A stretch of DNA of 64,000 nt. Origin: Struthio camelus. Lineage: Eukaryota > Chordata > Aves > Struthioniformes > Struthionidae. The notes under the pieces were generated by a model. The model had not been told where the DNA came from and did no database searches. It saw nothing but the letters and a program-made list of their open reading frames with translations. Positions 40,171 through 54,624 of this stretch are shown here, piece by piece (position 1 is the first letter of the stretch; every line of letters begins with the position of its first letter). Position numbers and translations under genes: made by a program. The stretch covers positions 25,541,068 to 25,605,067 of the forward strand of contig NC_090952.1 in NCBI RefSeq assembly GCF_040807025.1. The letters run 5' to 3'.

Positions 40171-40529
40171 AAGGTAGGTGTGCTTATGGAAAATACTACT
40201 CTGTAGGAAAGAACAGCCCTGTCTGGGAAGTTTCCTGGGTCCAGCCATGTTAGTGGAATAAAGGTACCTCTTTGGAAGTGCAGGTACTTCTTGAGTAAAA
40301 CACTTCTGAGAGCGCTGTAACGTCTTAGAAGGAGAAAAAGCTATGCAAAGGCGGGTGGATTTGACTTACTGGGTAGTGAATTCCTTAATGGAATAGAGCA
40401 CCGATCTGAATGAAACTCCTTTCATCTTTCATTACTAAAGATGCCTGCTCTGTAGGACAACAGTATCTGTCCTGTGATGCCTATAGCTCTGGATTTGACA
40501 TGAGAGCGCCTGCTGATTCCATAAATAAA
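40171..40529 (+). other. FOXO4: FOXO4 post-stop splice donor and alternative early polyA signal
   Basis: Sixteen bases after the stop, CAAAAAG followed by GTAGGT at 40174 is a strong donor. FOXO1 and FOXO3 have a separate 3' UTR exon after the stop-containing exon, so a spliced UTR is plausible. If unspliced, AATAAA at 40524..40529 could end a short message. Confidence 0.45.
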
Positions 40530-40559
40530 GAAAATCTTATATTTGCAGAAGAGTCAAAC

Positions 40560-43500
40560 TGAGCAAGGCATGCTGTGTTTCTATCCAGGCTACAGTTATG
40601 CCTGTAAAATTTTGTAGTGTATGTGGTTGCAAATTATGCCTGTTCCGTGACTGCCTACTTTGCGCTGCATGCAGCAGGACAGGATCGAGCGACCTGTTAT
40701 TGGACCTTCTGCCCTTCCCTTAATATCCAGGACAGTACCTGTAAAGTCTGGTAAGCCTGTTTGTCAGTGTTAACTACTGAATTGCTTATACAGCCATTAG
40801 GATGGCAAAGGAAGAGGAAATGGGAGTACAAGGTGCGAATGGAGATGGAAGGAGGAAGGACGTGTTAGTACTGTCGCGTGCATATGCTTTCACTAACAGC
40901 GAAGCTCTCTCTTCACTAAGCTTTCATATTTGCACGAAGCTTTCTCGAACTGGCATAGGAAATGATGTATATGAGAGCCAGAGTTAAAAATGTCTTGTCT
41001 TTGAGGGTTTGACACGCTAATAAACAGGTAAATAAACAGCAATTTGTAGCTCCTTAAGCACTGAGACAGTCAAAGAATTAGAGAAATGGAATTGTTGGCG
41101 TGTTTTACACTTGAAGCTCAGTTAACAGAAAATGAACAATTTCTTCTATGGACTACAGCACAGATTGGGTATTGATTGGAAAGTGGAAGCCTTACCAAGA
41201 GTATTTCCTGTTTAGGAGACGTTTGTGTTATTTGTTAATGTTTCAAATTCAACCAATGATACCGGCCAGCCAAGCAGAAGTGAGGGCAAACTGCAGATAC
41301 CGCTTCAGGTGCAGGAGGCTCTTGACCTTCAAAATGATGGAGGCTGGGGGAATACTGATACATTTTCATGTACTTAACCTTAATACTCTTCGCAAGGCAC
41401 CTGAGCAGCTTGAAGATAGTCCTGTTTGGAGCAGGAGCTTGGATTAGGTGGCCTCTGGAGGTCCCTTCCAACTGGAATTTTCTTGTGTAATCTATTGCTA
41501 TCGGACATGCTGGATACAGAATATTAGGTTAAATATATTTAAATGTATTTCTGCTCTGCCCCAGTGCAGCCATGCTAGGCAGGTGTCCAGGGTCTAGACA
41601 AAGTGAAATGCTGTCCTTTGAGCTTGTGACGCTTAAACCCTGTGAGCGCGTTGATGCGCTGTCATACATTGATTTTTTTTAAAACACAATTTGTCTCCAT
41701 CTTATTCCATCCAAATCTGAAGACAATGCATAGAATTTCATTTGTTAGTAAAATTCTTCTCTCTGTACTAAAAAGATGTTGCCTTTGTAGAAAAAGGGAG
41801 GATCAATCAGATTCTTTCCCCTGTTTTGTTATGGGTCGTCTTACGTTCTTGTGCATTTCTTACCTGTGCTCTTGCTGGATTACTGAATGGCTGTCTTAAA
41901 TTGACTATCTTAACCTCAGGTAGGATATGGAAATTCAGTTTTGATTTCAAAGACACATTCTGTTGACAAGACAGTGGCAGTGTTCTTCATCTGCGTAAGG
42001 ATTGTTGAAGTTAGCGGCAGAGGCTGTGACTTTTTCAGCACCGTTCCCGCTGGATATTGTTCTGAGCTTGTGATTTTTGCACACCACGCTGGCTCAGGCC
42101 ATCATGCTTAGGGAATGCATTCACGCTGCAGAGGTAAAGTATTTTTCAGACTTGTTTTCAAAACGTATGGATGATGTAGAATGTCCTGCGGTTCTGGGTG
42201 CATTAATTCCCTGGACTGGACAGACAAAACCTCTGGCTATAGAATTCCAGAATTGTGTCTGTGTGTATGTATATATATGTATATTTTTAAGGCTGTAAAA
42301 TGGAAAAGCTGAGGGCATGCTTATCAGAGGGGATCTAGCTGGTAAAAATGTGACTGTAATTCAGATGTTTGAGAGATGATGAGGTTCTTAGCAGCATGGG
42401 TACTTTAATGTCCCATCTTGATACTTGGTGTGTGAATTAGTTAATCAGAGAAGTTACTTGATGCTAAAACCCCTGGATTTGCCGCGTTCCATGCGTGAGA
42501 CTGAAGTGATACTTTACAGGAAATATGCTAGAGACATGCTTACTAATAAAGGGGTGAGATCTGGAACAAGTTCTGAAACATGATCGTATTTCAGCAGAAA
42601 GTTTAACACCTACACAGTTCTTTGAACAGTTTTGAGCAGGATTGCACTCAGAGAAGTGACAGTGCCCCTGTTCAGTGTGGATTTAGGTCTTGTTTTCCTG
42701 TCCCTAGATTCTTTGCTTTTTTTGTGCTTTATGAAGCTTTTGAATTTTGCCTGCGTGCTGGAATCCATGAGGTGGGGTGGGAGGGAGTGCTCCTCCCAAA
42801 GGAGAGCAGGTCTCGTGTAGCATGCTGCTAAGACTGAGAGGTGGACTGGGATTCTGAGAAAGGGGGAACAGGTTGTAAGTAGGGAGAAAGAGAAGACTTT
42901 TCTGAAGAGTTTCAGGAAAACTGGGGAGAGAAGGCAGAACGTTCTCTCAAGTTTAGAAGTTATGAAAAATGAGCTACGGACAAAAGCATCTGTGAAGAGG
43001 TCAAGATTGTGTCATCTCCCCTTTCTCTGAAACTGTAACTGCGAGCAGTTATTAAGGCCCATGTTTGGAAATCACCATTCAGGAAGAGCATGGCTGCCTT
43101 TAAGTACTGCTCCAGGAGGCCAGGCTTTTTCCTTTCATATCCTTCCTGTGGATGTTTTTATTCACGCTAAACTCGCATTGATGAAAGCACCTGTAAAGGA
43201 TCATTAACCTAAAGCCATCTTTCCGAGTGGTCCTCTACTGGCTTAGTCTGTAGCCTTCTGAGCTGGTTTTGGGTGTAGCACTAAAACTGTTAATAAATGC
43301 CAGTGATCATGCTCTGATTTGAATAGCTGGAATGAATTTGGAGCTGGGGAAGTGTTTCCCTTAGTAGGCTGGAGACGATCTTTCAAAATAAGTACTCCGT
43401 CTCTGTGCAGCGCTTGAGAAAGCTGATTAGTTGGCGCTACCCATGATGCGCAAAGATGATGTGACTTGATCCCCGTTTTGCAACTAAACGGTGAAGAGCT

Positions 43501-45199
43501 TGTCTGCAACTTCACCAGCAGTCAGTCTGAGCCCCTTGTCTCTTTACTTGGAGATCAGAGCCCAAACATTGAAACCTTGCGTCTGCCCGGCGGTGATGCA
43601 ACGCCCACAAACCTAGCTATTAATCTCAGAGGAAGAAAGTCAGCGTATGAATGCTTTCCTTACCTAGGAAAAAATAATTCTACAGCTGCTGCTGCTGTTG
43701 CTCTGGTAGCAGTGTCTCACTCTAGTTGTAAGCTGTCAGTCCCTGGTTAAAGCGCTGGGTGTTCAAGCAGTAGAGTGTGACTTACGGGAGCCCTAGTGAA
43801 CAAGGTCATAGAGAAAGCCAGCAGAGCCACAGCTGGAATTTGGCTGTGGGGCGCATGATGCGCGAACGTGGACAATCAGTCTTTCCTTCTGCGTGTACCG
43901 TAAGTGTGCCCTTTTCTAGTCGGGGGGAAGTGTGGCGTGGCCATCTGGCTTCCTCTGAGCAGCTCAGGGGCCTCTGGCTTGATCGTCTCATCTGCACGTT
44001 ATGTATTTCTGCAGGCTGCACTGCAAGCCAGTAAGAGGAATACCTGGGAACAGAATTGCCTCTTTCGTACCGTGATACAGTTTGTACCTCTTTGATCAGC
44101 ATGAAGTCCATCTGTTTGTTCTTCTGGTGGAGTTCAGTTAATGCTCTTGAGTTGTTCAGTTAGACTCAATAAGGCTTCGTTGCCTGCAGAGCCCTTTATC
44201 CCTTGTCTAACCTGGTCTGGACCCTGTGCCTTCTTGCTGTGCTCTAATTTGCTTTGGTCCCAACACTGTGTTTTGATCTACCAGAAAACAAACAAATAAG
44301 TAACGTGCCCCTGCCATTTGCAGTTTCCCAAAGTAGCCTGCTGCTTTGGCTTCTGTTTTAGGTTGTTGCGTTTTCTTGCTAAGGGCTGACTCCCCACTGT
44401 GTAGCATCGTTCCCTTCCACAAGTTTATTTCACGTTCACTTGTCCTAATGCTGGATGCAACCAAGTTGGTGCCCTACGTTTATTTCACTACTCTGCCTTC
44501 CAAAGCAGATCACAGGCACCCAGTGGAGGTTTCATGTCAGTGTCTTAAATCTGCTTAGACTTATTCCAAGGCTCATTTGAAGAAGTTGCGGCTGCTGCTT
44601 TGCTGCTATCAGCTGACTGTAACCAGGGTGAGGCAGAAAGCCTGAGAAGGGATTTCTTCTAAGACTTGGGGGAGGAGAATTTCTGGAAATATTTACTTTA
44701 TGTGTAGGTAGATACAGGATTTCTTTAAGTGGTTGAGCATGTAAACCATTCTTTTAGTGTGTGTGGTCTTTAAAAAGCCCGTAGTCTTTTTCCTACCAGT
44801 TTGCGTTTGTGGCTGCTCAAGGGGAAGAGCAACTTTCCTCTTCCCTGCTGCTTTCCTGCAGTGCTACTAGTGTTAGCCAAGTCCTCCTTTAAACCTGCTT
44901 ATCTTGCAGAGCTTTCCTAGTGCCATCAGCTTATAGGAGGAGTACTTACTTTTGACCTTTCTGCTTTTGTTTTGTCTTCCTGTTTTAAATCGTTCTCTGA
45001 AGTTTGGAGCTGAGCAGTTGCATCCTCCACTTGACTTCCATTGAACAAGGTCTGTGGTGATCTGTGTTTATTCCCTACTGGAAGTGGACATCCTTTGAGG
45101 AGCACAGGGCTGATTGGTAGTAATTAATTCCTCGTCTGGGTGTCCCAGGATTCCCGCTGAAGCTGAGAACTAACCATTCACTCTGTTTCTTCTTCCTAG
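40560..45199. other. Probable FOXO4 last intron
   Basis: AT-moderate sequence with a CR1 tail near 41.45 kb and no convincing coding frame, RNA gene or CpG island. It is intron if the UTR exon at 45.2 kb is real, otherwise intergenic. Confidence 0.4.
41430..41487 (+). mobile_element. CR1 LINE 3' end fragment
   Basis: GCAGGAGCTTGGATTAGGTG, GCCTCTGGAGGTCCCTTCCA and ACTGGAATTTTC match the CR1 3' tail in the plus orientation. Short and diverged. Confidence 0.8.
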
Positions 45200-48100
45200 T
45201 GTCCTTCAGGTTTTGAACATCGGGTTCTGACTTCGCTTCCCACCCCAGCAGAGAAAAGAATGGAGCATGTTGGATACAGTTTCCCTGCACACCACACCTT
45301 GGGCAGAAGGGGCTGCCTACCTGGGAAGAAGGGGGCAACCTGCACCTGGCTGCAACAGGAAAGACTTTGAAAATAATAATCCTGTTTTGTGCCACGTCTC
45401 TCTCTACAAACCTGACCCTGCCTTGGACGTTCTGGGGAGGCCCTGGGCTGTACAAGTCCAAAGAGGAGGCCTGGTAAAAACCTCGGCCGGAGGTTTCTGT
45501 GCCAGGCAATAGCATTTTCCCATGTGAAGAGTTGAGTTTGCTGGAGGAATATCTCAATGGCTATCCTATCTCTGCTATGGCAGAAAGTCTCCCAGTGCCT
45601 CGGACTGGCAGGGGGCCTGCTCTGTTCTCACTTGGCTTGCCCTCTGGGATGAAGTAGTTGGACGTTTTCATAAAGCCACCAGATGTGCACTTGGTATCCC
45701 ACAGACTTGCAGAGGAGTTGGAAGAAGCTTATTGGTGGAAACATTGTGGAAAGCGGGTGTGCTATTTCAGGGGGTTGGTTTCGGTGGTTTTGGTGTGCCC
45801 TTCTCTGTAGCACCCTTTGTCATTCTGCGGAGGAGGGTAGTGGTCATGGTATAGAAGGCTTCCTTTTGTTCATTCGAGCAGAACAGGAGGATGTTTGGTT
45901 TTTCACTGTGCCAACTGAGCCCCATTGAATCAGAAGCATGTTCAGAGAAGTCCCTGTGCTGTTGTCAGCACTTTCTAGATACACCAGGCTGCTGTAAAAG
46001 AGGCACAGGTGCTAATAGCTGTTTCTGGGACATCAAAACATCATAGGTTTGTTTCTGAGCTGTCTTGCTGCAGCGGAGAAGTGGAAAGCCTGGGTGTGGC
46101 CTTAACAGAGCCCTGGTTGCTTTTCAGAAGGGCATTTTCTATAGATGACATATTTTTTTACTAATCTGGGAACTTTCTACAGTGAATATGAAGCCAATGT
46201 TAAGTGTGTCCCCATTAGGCATATTAGGCATCTCTCCCTCTGAGAAAGGTACAAGTGACAGACGACTTTTTCAGAGCTGTATTAGGAACAAATACATTTG
46301 ATGTTTGGTAATGTGTAAGATTGAGGGGAAATAATTGGCAGGTCCCTGCAGTTTAAAACCACCTTGGGGAAGGGTTGTACATTATTGTAATCTATATGTA
46401 AAAGTAGCTGCAAATTACATAGAAGCTTTTCTAAACCTTTTTAAATATATATTATATATTTTAATTGAAAATGAGATTATTGGATTAAAAACACATTTGC
46501 TGCATCTGTCCCCTTGATACCAGATAACACTACAGTATGGGAGGGGACAGACCTAGGGCATTTTGGGCCAAGGAGCTGAAGGTGTCATTGGAAAAGTGGG
46601 AAGGGCACCGCAGTGTAACTGGGGAATAGCTGCTCTCCCCAAAATAGGTGGAAAGTGCCTGTGTGGCATGGCATTCTGCCATAGCTCCTCAGTCCCTTTC
46701 CTCGCTGGGCACTCCCACTGAGCCAAGAGCACGAGGTTAGGGAATGCTAATCATTAACAGCGCTCTCATTCTCAGCTAATCCTTTAAGTAGCTGGACTAC
46801 AGCTGATACAGCAGACATAGATTCCCTCGTCTGCTGAGAAGGTGGCGGGACTGGATCGTGCCTAGATCTGCTGGCCCTCTGGGTAGCCCTTAGGGAGGGT
46901 GCTGTCAGTTGTATTTGGTAGTTGGCTTTTTGGTTTCTGCAGCTTTTTGCTTTCTTGCTGAAGTTTCTGTTACTGCTCGTGAACTTGAGGCTTGTAGGTG
47001 CACCCTTTAGGATGTGCCTGGCATTCTGCTCCATCTCTTTGTTCTTGCGTAATAGAAGCTAGGAGTCAAGAGCTGGTTGGGAGCATTAGCTGGCACGTTC
47101 CTGTCATTTTTTTTTTTTTGGTGTTTGCAATGGTCGGATCTCTGTGGTGCTCTTACGGTGTTCCAGTAAACTTGGTCTGGCAGAAAGTCTCTGGACTGTG
47201 GCTTTCCTTCAGCAGGTTCGTATCATGCAGTGCAGTGAGTGGTACTACCTTGTCCGCTCCGAGTGTTTTCATGGGTTTCTCTTCACTTTCATTTTGGTGG
47301 AAATTGGGACGGAAGTGGTTCATCTGGTTGCCTGAAGCCAGAACTCCCAACAGTCTTATCTTTAGCATGTTCTGCCATTAGAACAGATTATTAGTTTGAT
47401 TACTTTGGCTTGAAGGCTTCTCCATTGTAGGCCTCACGGTCTCAAAATTCACCCACAATCTGCATGTCTGGCCACACCTCATCGTAATGAAAAAGAAAGG
47501 CAGGTCCTATGCTGGGATCCCAGGTCTTGTGGATGTGAGCCATAAATGCACATTCTCACTGCAGTTAGCTTGTTAGAAAAATTGATAGATACGCTTTCCA
47601 CAAGCACCCAAACCCAGTCCCACCTATGGCATATATTGTACATAAGAATCAGCTGTTCTGGGCTGTGCCTAATAGATCTGGCAGGATTTGTGGTTGTGGC
47701 ATATAACGTGCCACTTGTCAGCTTGCACCCTAAGGAGAAATGAGTCCCATGATCACCAGAGCAAGTTGACTGGCTGCTTGTGCTTCTTAGGCACAGCACT
47801 GAGAATCACAAGTGCAAGCCCAATTGCCGGTGGTGTTTCACAGCCAGGCATCAAAGGACAGGATACCAATATGTGTGATCATGCTACACGTGATGCTCTG
47901 TGCCTCTTTTATCACGAAAACAGAGCCCAAAGCAATGGAAAGGACAATATTGGTTACCAGTGCTTCAGACCTGCATATCCGTGGTGAGCCATTTCTGACT
48001 GGTCTGTGCGAAAGAGGTGTCTGCTTCAGGGCCTCCTGAGCTGTGTCCCCAGATGTGAAAGCCCCAGGGGCCTGGCCCTGAGTGCTCGTGGGGAGTCCCC

Positions 48101-50570
48101 TGGGGAGATTAGTGACTCCTCCCCCGTGCATATTTTTCACCTCTTCCAGCTCGAGGAGCTGCAGCCCAGGTACAGCAAGGTTCGTCACAGCGGGTGCCCT
48201 ACAGTGTGGCTTGATAAGAGACCCTGTCCTTTTATTAAGAAATAGTGTGTACCTGTGCTGCTCCCTACTCCCAGTGCCAGACTTCTGGGGAATCGGCTGT
48301 CCTGGGGACATCAGAGGTGACAAGAGCACCTCTGGCAGGAGTTGTGCTCTACAAGTGTGTAGACCAAGCATATGTCTCTTGCTGCAATCTGTGCAGGTGC
48401 TTTCTGTCGTCTTGCCTCAACAGGATCCGGCAGTGGCTGAAGAAGCCTGCTTGCACTAATGCTGAGGGTGGTGGTTGGGAGACGAATGGTGCTCTCAGAA
48501 TGCACAATAAACAATGAATGTAATGTTGCAGATACAGGCAACTCAGCTCCTCGTTTGTATGTGTAACAAGATGGCTTGAATCATGGTCACAGAGGGCAGG
48601 GAAGCAAAGAACTCTGAAGTTCTCCAGCCCCTTCTCAAAAACTCATAAACCTTGAGCTTTTCTAGCCTGGAGTACTTCCTCAGAGGACACGAGAGACTTT
48701 AAAGTTCCTAAACTGCTGCTTGCTGAAAGGATGTACCTAGGAGGGGTTATTCAATGCTTGTCCAGTTCCTTATTTTCTTTCCCTAAGGGTTTGCTACTGG
48801 CTGCTGCTGGATTCAGGATAATGTCTGCATGGATCTCCGCTCTGAGTTAGAGCGGATCCTGCACTTACGAGCTACCTTTACTCTTAATGAGAGGTTGGGC
48901 TGGGATTTAGAGAGCAGCTGTGAGTGTGGTGGGGAGGGGAAGGGGCCAGTGAAATTGGGAGTGATACTCCTGGATAAGTGCCTGAGGGGAACGGCTGGGG
49001 GCTTTCAGGGCTGTTGGCATGAAGCCTTATATTGTGCTGTGTGTGTTTTGCTTGTCCTCGTTGAGCTCGGGTGACCAGTTTCTTCATCTCCAGGGGATGA
49101 AACGCTGTCTTTCACTGCGCAGAGCCTCTGAGCAGCTCTGCGCCGTGAAGGACTCTGGTAACAGCTACCCATGGAGCCTAGCGGGGGACAGGCGTGTTGC
49201 TCTTGTTTACACCTGGGTTTAGCTGATTGCTTGAGCCTTCCTTGTAACTTCAGTATATTTTACTATATTCCCGACTTCCTGTGGGAGCTTGGAATATTGA
49301 AAGTTTCTTGGAGCCCTTAATTTTTCTAGCTGGTATGTCTAAAAACATGACATCCCCCTACCCTGTGCTGCTTTAAAAACAGCAGTCAAATCACTCTGGT
49401 AAGTGAGAGGAATGAAAGCAGTGGGAGCGTTCCAGAGCCCGAGTGTATTCATAAATGAGGCTCATACTAGAAGCAAGTAGCACTAATCAGCTTTTCCAAA
49501 GGAAATGCCTAGAAAGCTTTTATATAGATCATGATTTGTTCATTTTCTTACTTAGTTGCTTATTTATAGCCACACTCAAATACTCCAGGGCTAGCGTTGC
49601 TCCAGGAAACGTGTGTCTGGTGCCACGGGTAGGAGTGCCTTGGGAGTGGTGTCCTGGACTGTCACCAAAGTAGCATGCAAGTTTGGACCCATTATCCAGA
49701 AAAAAGCTATAGGACATGAGCGTGAACAGAGATGGCTTAGGGTTTGCCTCAGCTGTGTGTCTCATGAAAAACTGGTTCCCATTGAAGTAATGGTGGGGGA
49801 AAGTGGAGGAAAAAGCAAGAGGTGACTCCTGTAGCCTGAAAGATCTATCCATGTGAAAGCTTGGTAGCATGGTGGTAACCCATCACTGCAGTTGCTGACC
49901 CTTTGAGAAAGGGATCCCCTCTCTTAAATAGCCTTTACATCTCTCCCTGAAGCAGGGTACATCTGTGGGCAATGGAAGACGATCTCCAATGGAAGCAAAA
50001 TCACATCTAGTATCATGGTGTAAAATAGGGAGAAGAGGCATCAGAAGTGGAAGATGAAAGAGCTGATAGTTTTGCATGTATGGTTCTCTGGCTAAGGCAG
50101 TTCTATGGTGTGTAGTGGAAGGGGATGTTCGCAGCTGGTGTTGTGGTGCTAACCTGTGGTGCTCCCAAGGTGTCTTGAAGGGTTTGGATGCTTAGATGGG
50201 TCCCTTCTTGTGGAAGGAGCCTTCTTCATAAGGCAGTGGAGATGGTTCTGTGGGGAAAAACGTTTCGAGGACAGTGGAGTCTTCACTTGGTGTGGTCACA
50301 GGGAGGTTTTATGCGTTGCTAGCACAGACGTCTGCTGCATACAGGGCAGGCACCACTAGCTGATGTAGTTTCCACCCCTATCCACACTGCACTCTTTCAT
50401 CCATTTCTCACAAGAAAGTTTTTTTTTTTTAAACATAATAAATCTCTGCTTTTGTTTGCTCTCAGTAGCAGTGTAACTTCTGAACCATTACAGGCTCTTT
50501 GTTACCATCTGTGCTAGCAAGACTGTAGAATGTGCTAGACTAGGGGGGAATGTTTGACAAATAAAAACCT
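45200..50570 (+). other. FOXO4: Candidate FOXO4 3' UTR exon with polyA signals
   Basis: A strong acceptor (CTCTGTTTCTTCTTCCTAG) precedes 45200. Downstream the DNA has no sustained coding frame. AATAAA signals occur at 48506..48511 and 50559..50564, the latter followed by GT-rich sequence. A long noncoding last exon is usual for FOXO1 and FOXO3. The link to FOXO4 is inferred from the donor at 40174 and the lack of any other gene. Confidence 0.4.
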
Positions 50571-50589
50571 GTAATCCTCTGCTCTGTGT

Positions 50590-53500
50590 CTCATGCAATT
50601 TGTTCTGTTCCACTGGTGAGGTCCGGCTTTTTCTTTGCCCTCTGCTGCTTTCTTTTGCCTTCCTCAGCTGGTAGGGGAGCCCCTCACTGAAATGCCCTTT
50701 TGCTGGCCAGAGGTGAAAGGGGCACAGTATGACAGCCTACAAGAGGTTCCTGGGTACTCTGAAGTGTAGAGCCCCTTGTTACAACTTGCAGGCAGGGTGT
50801 AGGGGCCCATGGGGTTGCTAAGCTGTAAAACTGACACTGGGAAGTTGTTGCTGTTGAAGGATTAGTCCAGAGTCATCCTAAACTGTTTGTTCCTTGATCT
50901 TCATCTCCTGCACTCACGTCTAGACTATTCGTTGTACATAGCTACATCCAAACATCTTTGAGTGTCAGCAGTTCTACTGGTTAACACTAGGTATATGGAG
51001 CTCCTAGTTGCTTCGGTCTTTCAGCCACCTCATCCACGAGCAAATGCTGACACTTAATTAGGATGGCTGGGTATGGTAGCGGGCTTTATCTTTGCGTGCT
51101 TACTCCAAATCCTCCATCTGAAAAAGCTAGGGAGTGTTTTCTGATATTAGGAGATAAAGGCTTGGAGCTGCCCATCAAAGGGGACGTGAATGTCCCAACA
51201 GAAGCCAGTAGGTGGTTGTTCCTAGGAACTGCAGACCTCTTCCAAGATGTATAAGTAGGTAAGAGGCTTCTCTAGAAAGAAGGCTTTCAGAGAGTTATGT
51301 CAGGAAGGCCTTTTTTGACATAAGGCAAGCAGGAATGAAAATAGAGTTTGCGCCAGTGAAGCAGCTTGCAGGGAATGTGATGGAGCCCTTGACTCAAAGT
51401 GGCATGTCATTCTAGCAAGTCTGCCTTCTCTCAGCTGGGCTCGCGCTGCAGCGCTATGCTGACCCTTTCTGCCCAAGTGCTCCACATACTGTGCGCCACA
51501 GGTCGTCTCAAGAGAGGTCTGCTGCAGAACACAAGAATGATTCAGAGCTTTGGTCATGTTACTTTGAATGGAGACAGGTAAGGAGAACATAGTTAAAAAC
51601 AGTGCGAAGCAGAGCAGGTGTAGAGCATGTTCTCCTTGCATCTAATCCAGTCAGCGGAATCAAAAATGGGGATATTTTAAAAAATATGAGAAATTCTCAT
51701 TTATTAAATTGCCACAGTTTGCAGCCAGGAACTTGCATTCAAAAGCCTGGATATTTAGTGTTCAATAGTATCTGATAAAGAATACTACTGAAAAATAATA
51801 CTGTTAAAACACTTGATGCAGATAACTCTGGAAGGGATCTTAAGCCCCCTGCTTCAAGATTTAAGCCAATCTCCAAATATCAAGGATTAGGAGGAGAACC
51901 TCAGGGGACCTGACTATCCCACGTCTGTTCTTGTGAGGCTACTTAGGACTTCCCGGTGTGCCGAACGGTAGCTCTTGCTAGAGAAAGAAAATAGATTGAG
52001 TGAATGTTGCAGTTGTTGAAGGGATCAAAGCGGATGCATTCAAAACTTGGCATAGTTTAACAGGGGAACATTCTTTCCCCACAGTAGCTGTTATGCTTTT
52101 GATGTTAATTTGAGTTTTGGCCTGTGAGACTTGAGCCTTGTCAAAGTGAGCGGAGCACAGGAGAGACTCCAGGCAGGGACCCGCAGCCTGGGCCCGGGCT
52201 GCTTTTGACTTGTGTGACACCATCTGCACTGGTCACTTAGTGTCTCACTGTGTCCTGTCCTAACAACCAGATCAGTTTAGTGCACTGTCATGGCAGTAGG
52301 TCAGCCTTTCTTTCAGCCTGGGAGACCTCTTAGCTCTCCTGAGTTGTCACCATAATCATTTTGGCCTGGGGAACAGCTGCCTGCAGAGCAGCAGTATCTG
52401 AAGCCAGTGCAAAAACTGCTCACCACCTTTTCTGCTTAGCTCTTGGCCAGAGAGGTGCTTTCCCCAAGATATTCAGCGTTGATTAACGTTTCTCCTGTGC
52501 CACCAGTAATGGGAGCATGTGTGAAATCACAGCGCAGGGTTGTCTGTTGCCCTCCGCCGCAAAGGCGGCATAACGGAGTAGCTGGTGAGCAGGGGTGCAG
52601 TGCAGGCCTGTGAACAGGGAGACGGTGGGGTGGACACTGCCTGCTCCAGGAGCTGCTTGAGAGGTGTCCTGGCAGGAGAGCCTGCCCCGAGCTCCCATGT
52701 TCTTCTTTTCCCCCTCTGCTGCTGCAGTATAACCGGCAGCTGTAGGCCTGGCTCTTCATGGGTCGCTGTAGGCTCTGCGCGCAGTAAACGGTGCAGCTCA
52801 GCTCGCTGCTCTGGCAGCCGGGAACATGCCATTCCTCCCACCGTATGACTCGGGAACAGCTCAGCTCTTACGAAAGCTGTCCTCGCTCCGCCTGCCAGCG
52901 CGGCCCTCTGCCACGGGCTGTTGCAGGGAACGCCGCGACGGCTCTGGGCATGGGCTGATCTCCTCCCTGCAGATGACTGGGAGCCAGGCCACCCTGACAC
53001 TACCTGCACAGGAGAGGGTGCTGGAAATCCTGGGAGATTAGTGCACGCTCGTTTGGCTCTGCAGTAGACTCTGGCAGCTCTCCTCCTCCCAGCCACGAAA
53101 GCAGCAGGGAGGTATTCCCGAGGCCGGACAGATGACGGGTGTGGAGGGCAGGGGCCTGGGTGTCCAGGTTGCTGGACTCGTGGCACAGCACGCGGCCATC
53201 CGCCTTCCTCGAGCGGTATGGCGGCTGCGCTGCTGCTGAGCTCTCCCCAGCACGTCCCGATGCCGCGTCCCCTGTGCGTGCGAGTAGCTCCATGGGCTGC
53301 CTGGGCAGGGGCCTCCCGATGGTCTGAAGGGACCAGCTCCTACGTTTCACAAGCGAAGTCTCGTTATCAGGTGAGTGTGCAGCTTTGCTCTGAGGAATTG
53401 GGCAAATGACTTCCCAGGCTTCCAGTGATATAACCCCCTGTACTAGAGTTACTGCTAACAAACCTTCCTGGGCTGCTGTTGTGGCTTTGCGGATGCTGCT

Positions 53501-54620
53501 CAGGTGGGAGCGGACGATTGCTTCATCTGCTGCTCTCTAGCTCTAAGATCATGCAAGGATGTTACTCTTGTCAGGAAGCTCGGGCTGGTGGTCTGCTGGC
53601 CTTGACCGCACCTCGGCTAGTTTTGGGTCCTTTGTGCTGAGGCCTGGTTGGAGTTGGCAGCCCGTGAAGCCCTTAGTCTTCCTGCTGCCACTGATGTTTG
53701 TTTTGTGAGCTCCTGCCAGGCCACCCCTCCACGCACAGCCCGAAAGAGCTGGGGGTCAAAGGGAGAATCTGCTTCAGCATCTTCAGCATTCAACCCCTTC
53801 TCCCCCAGGCAACGGCGTCCTGTTGCTCGCTTCTAGCTGCTGCTCCCTCCGCAGGGCGAGGATGCTGGGGCGTGCAGCCTGCCGGGGGAGCCAGCCCAAG
53901 GCTCGCCGGCTTTGGAGATGCCGCTCTGCGCAGGAGCGGGGAGCTGCACGGCGAGCTGGCTGCTGCTGCCCGTCCCAGCCCTGCACGACGCAGATCTGCA
54001 AGGGGTAACGGAAAGGCGGGCAAAACTGCTGGCCTGCAGCCCGGCTGCTGGGGGTAACGAGGGCGCGAGGCCACGATGGAGCGCAGGACACGGCAGCCTG
54101 CGGGCAAGCTCGGCCCTGGGGCTAGGTGATGTTACAGCAGTGCCGGTCCCTGCTGCGGCGCTGCTTGCAGTGTGTCTCGGCCTCCCTCCAGGGCCCTGGG
54201 CCGGCTGGGCTGCATCCTGTGTGCAGAAAGCACTCCTTTCTCGGGTACCTAGCAGGAGAGGAGCCAGCATCCTCCAGCATCCTCCTCCTCCTCCCTGGAG
54301 TCCTGCAGTCCCTTGAAAACCTCCCTGCTTTTCCTATCCATGTGCGGTGCTGCTCAGCTGAGCATGGGAAAAAGCTGTAGCTGGGCTCAACAGGAAGGGC
54401 CAAGCTCAGGGACATCGGGGCCCTGTGACCAGATGCCAACTGCTGGCATCAGACCAGAGCTGGACGTACGAGAGCTGCCACCGCGGCTGGGAGCAGCCGG
54501 CTTGGCTGGTGCTGGAGCTGCCTGAGCGCTGTGCTCCCCCTGCGCGGGGAGAGGAGCAGAGCAGCTGGGGGAGCCTGCATCCCCTTCCCAACAGCTGGGA
54601 GAAAGAAAACACGCATCCAT
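50590..54620. other. Intergenic DNA between tail-to-tail FOXO4 and Sestrin genes
   Basis: Composition rises from moderate to high GC towards 54 kb. Short open frames on both strands show no domain. No repeat family or RNA gene recognised. Confidence 0.5.
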
Positions 54621-54624
54621 GTCA

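Noticed and set aside
52527-53186. A 219-codon minus-strand frame between FOXO4 and the Sestrin
   Set aside because: No recognisable domain, no splice support, no CpG island or polyA pairing.
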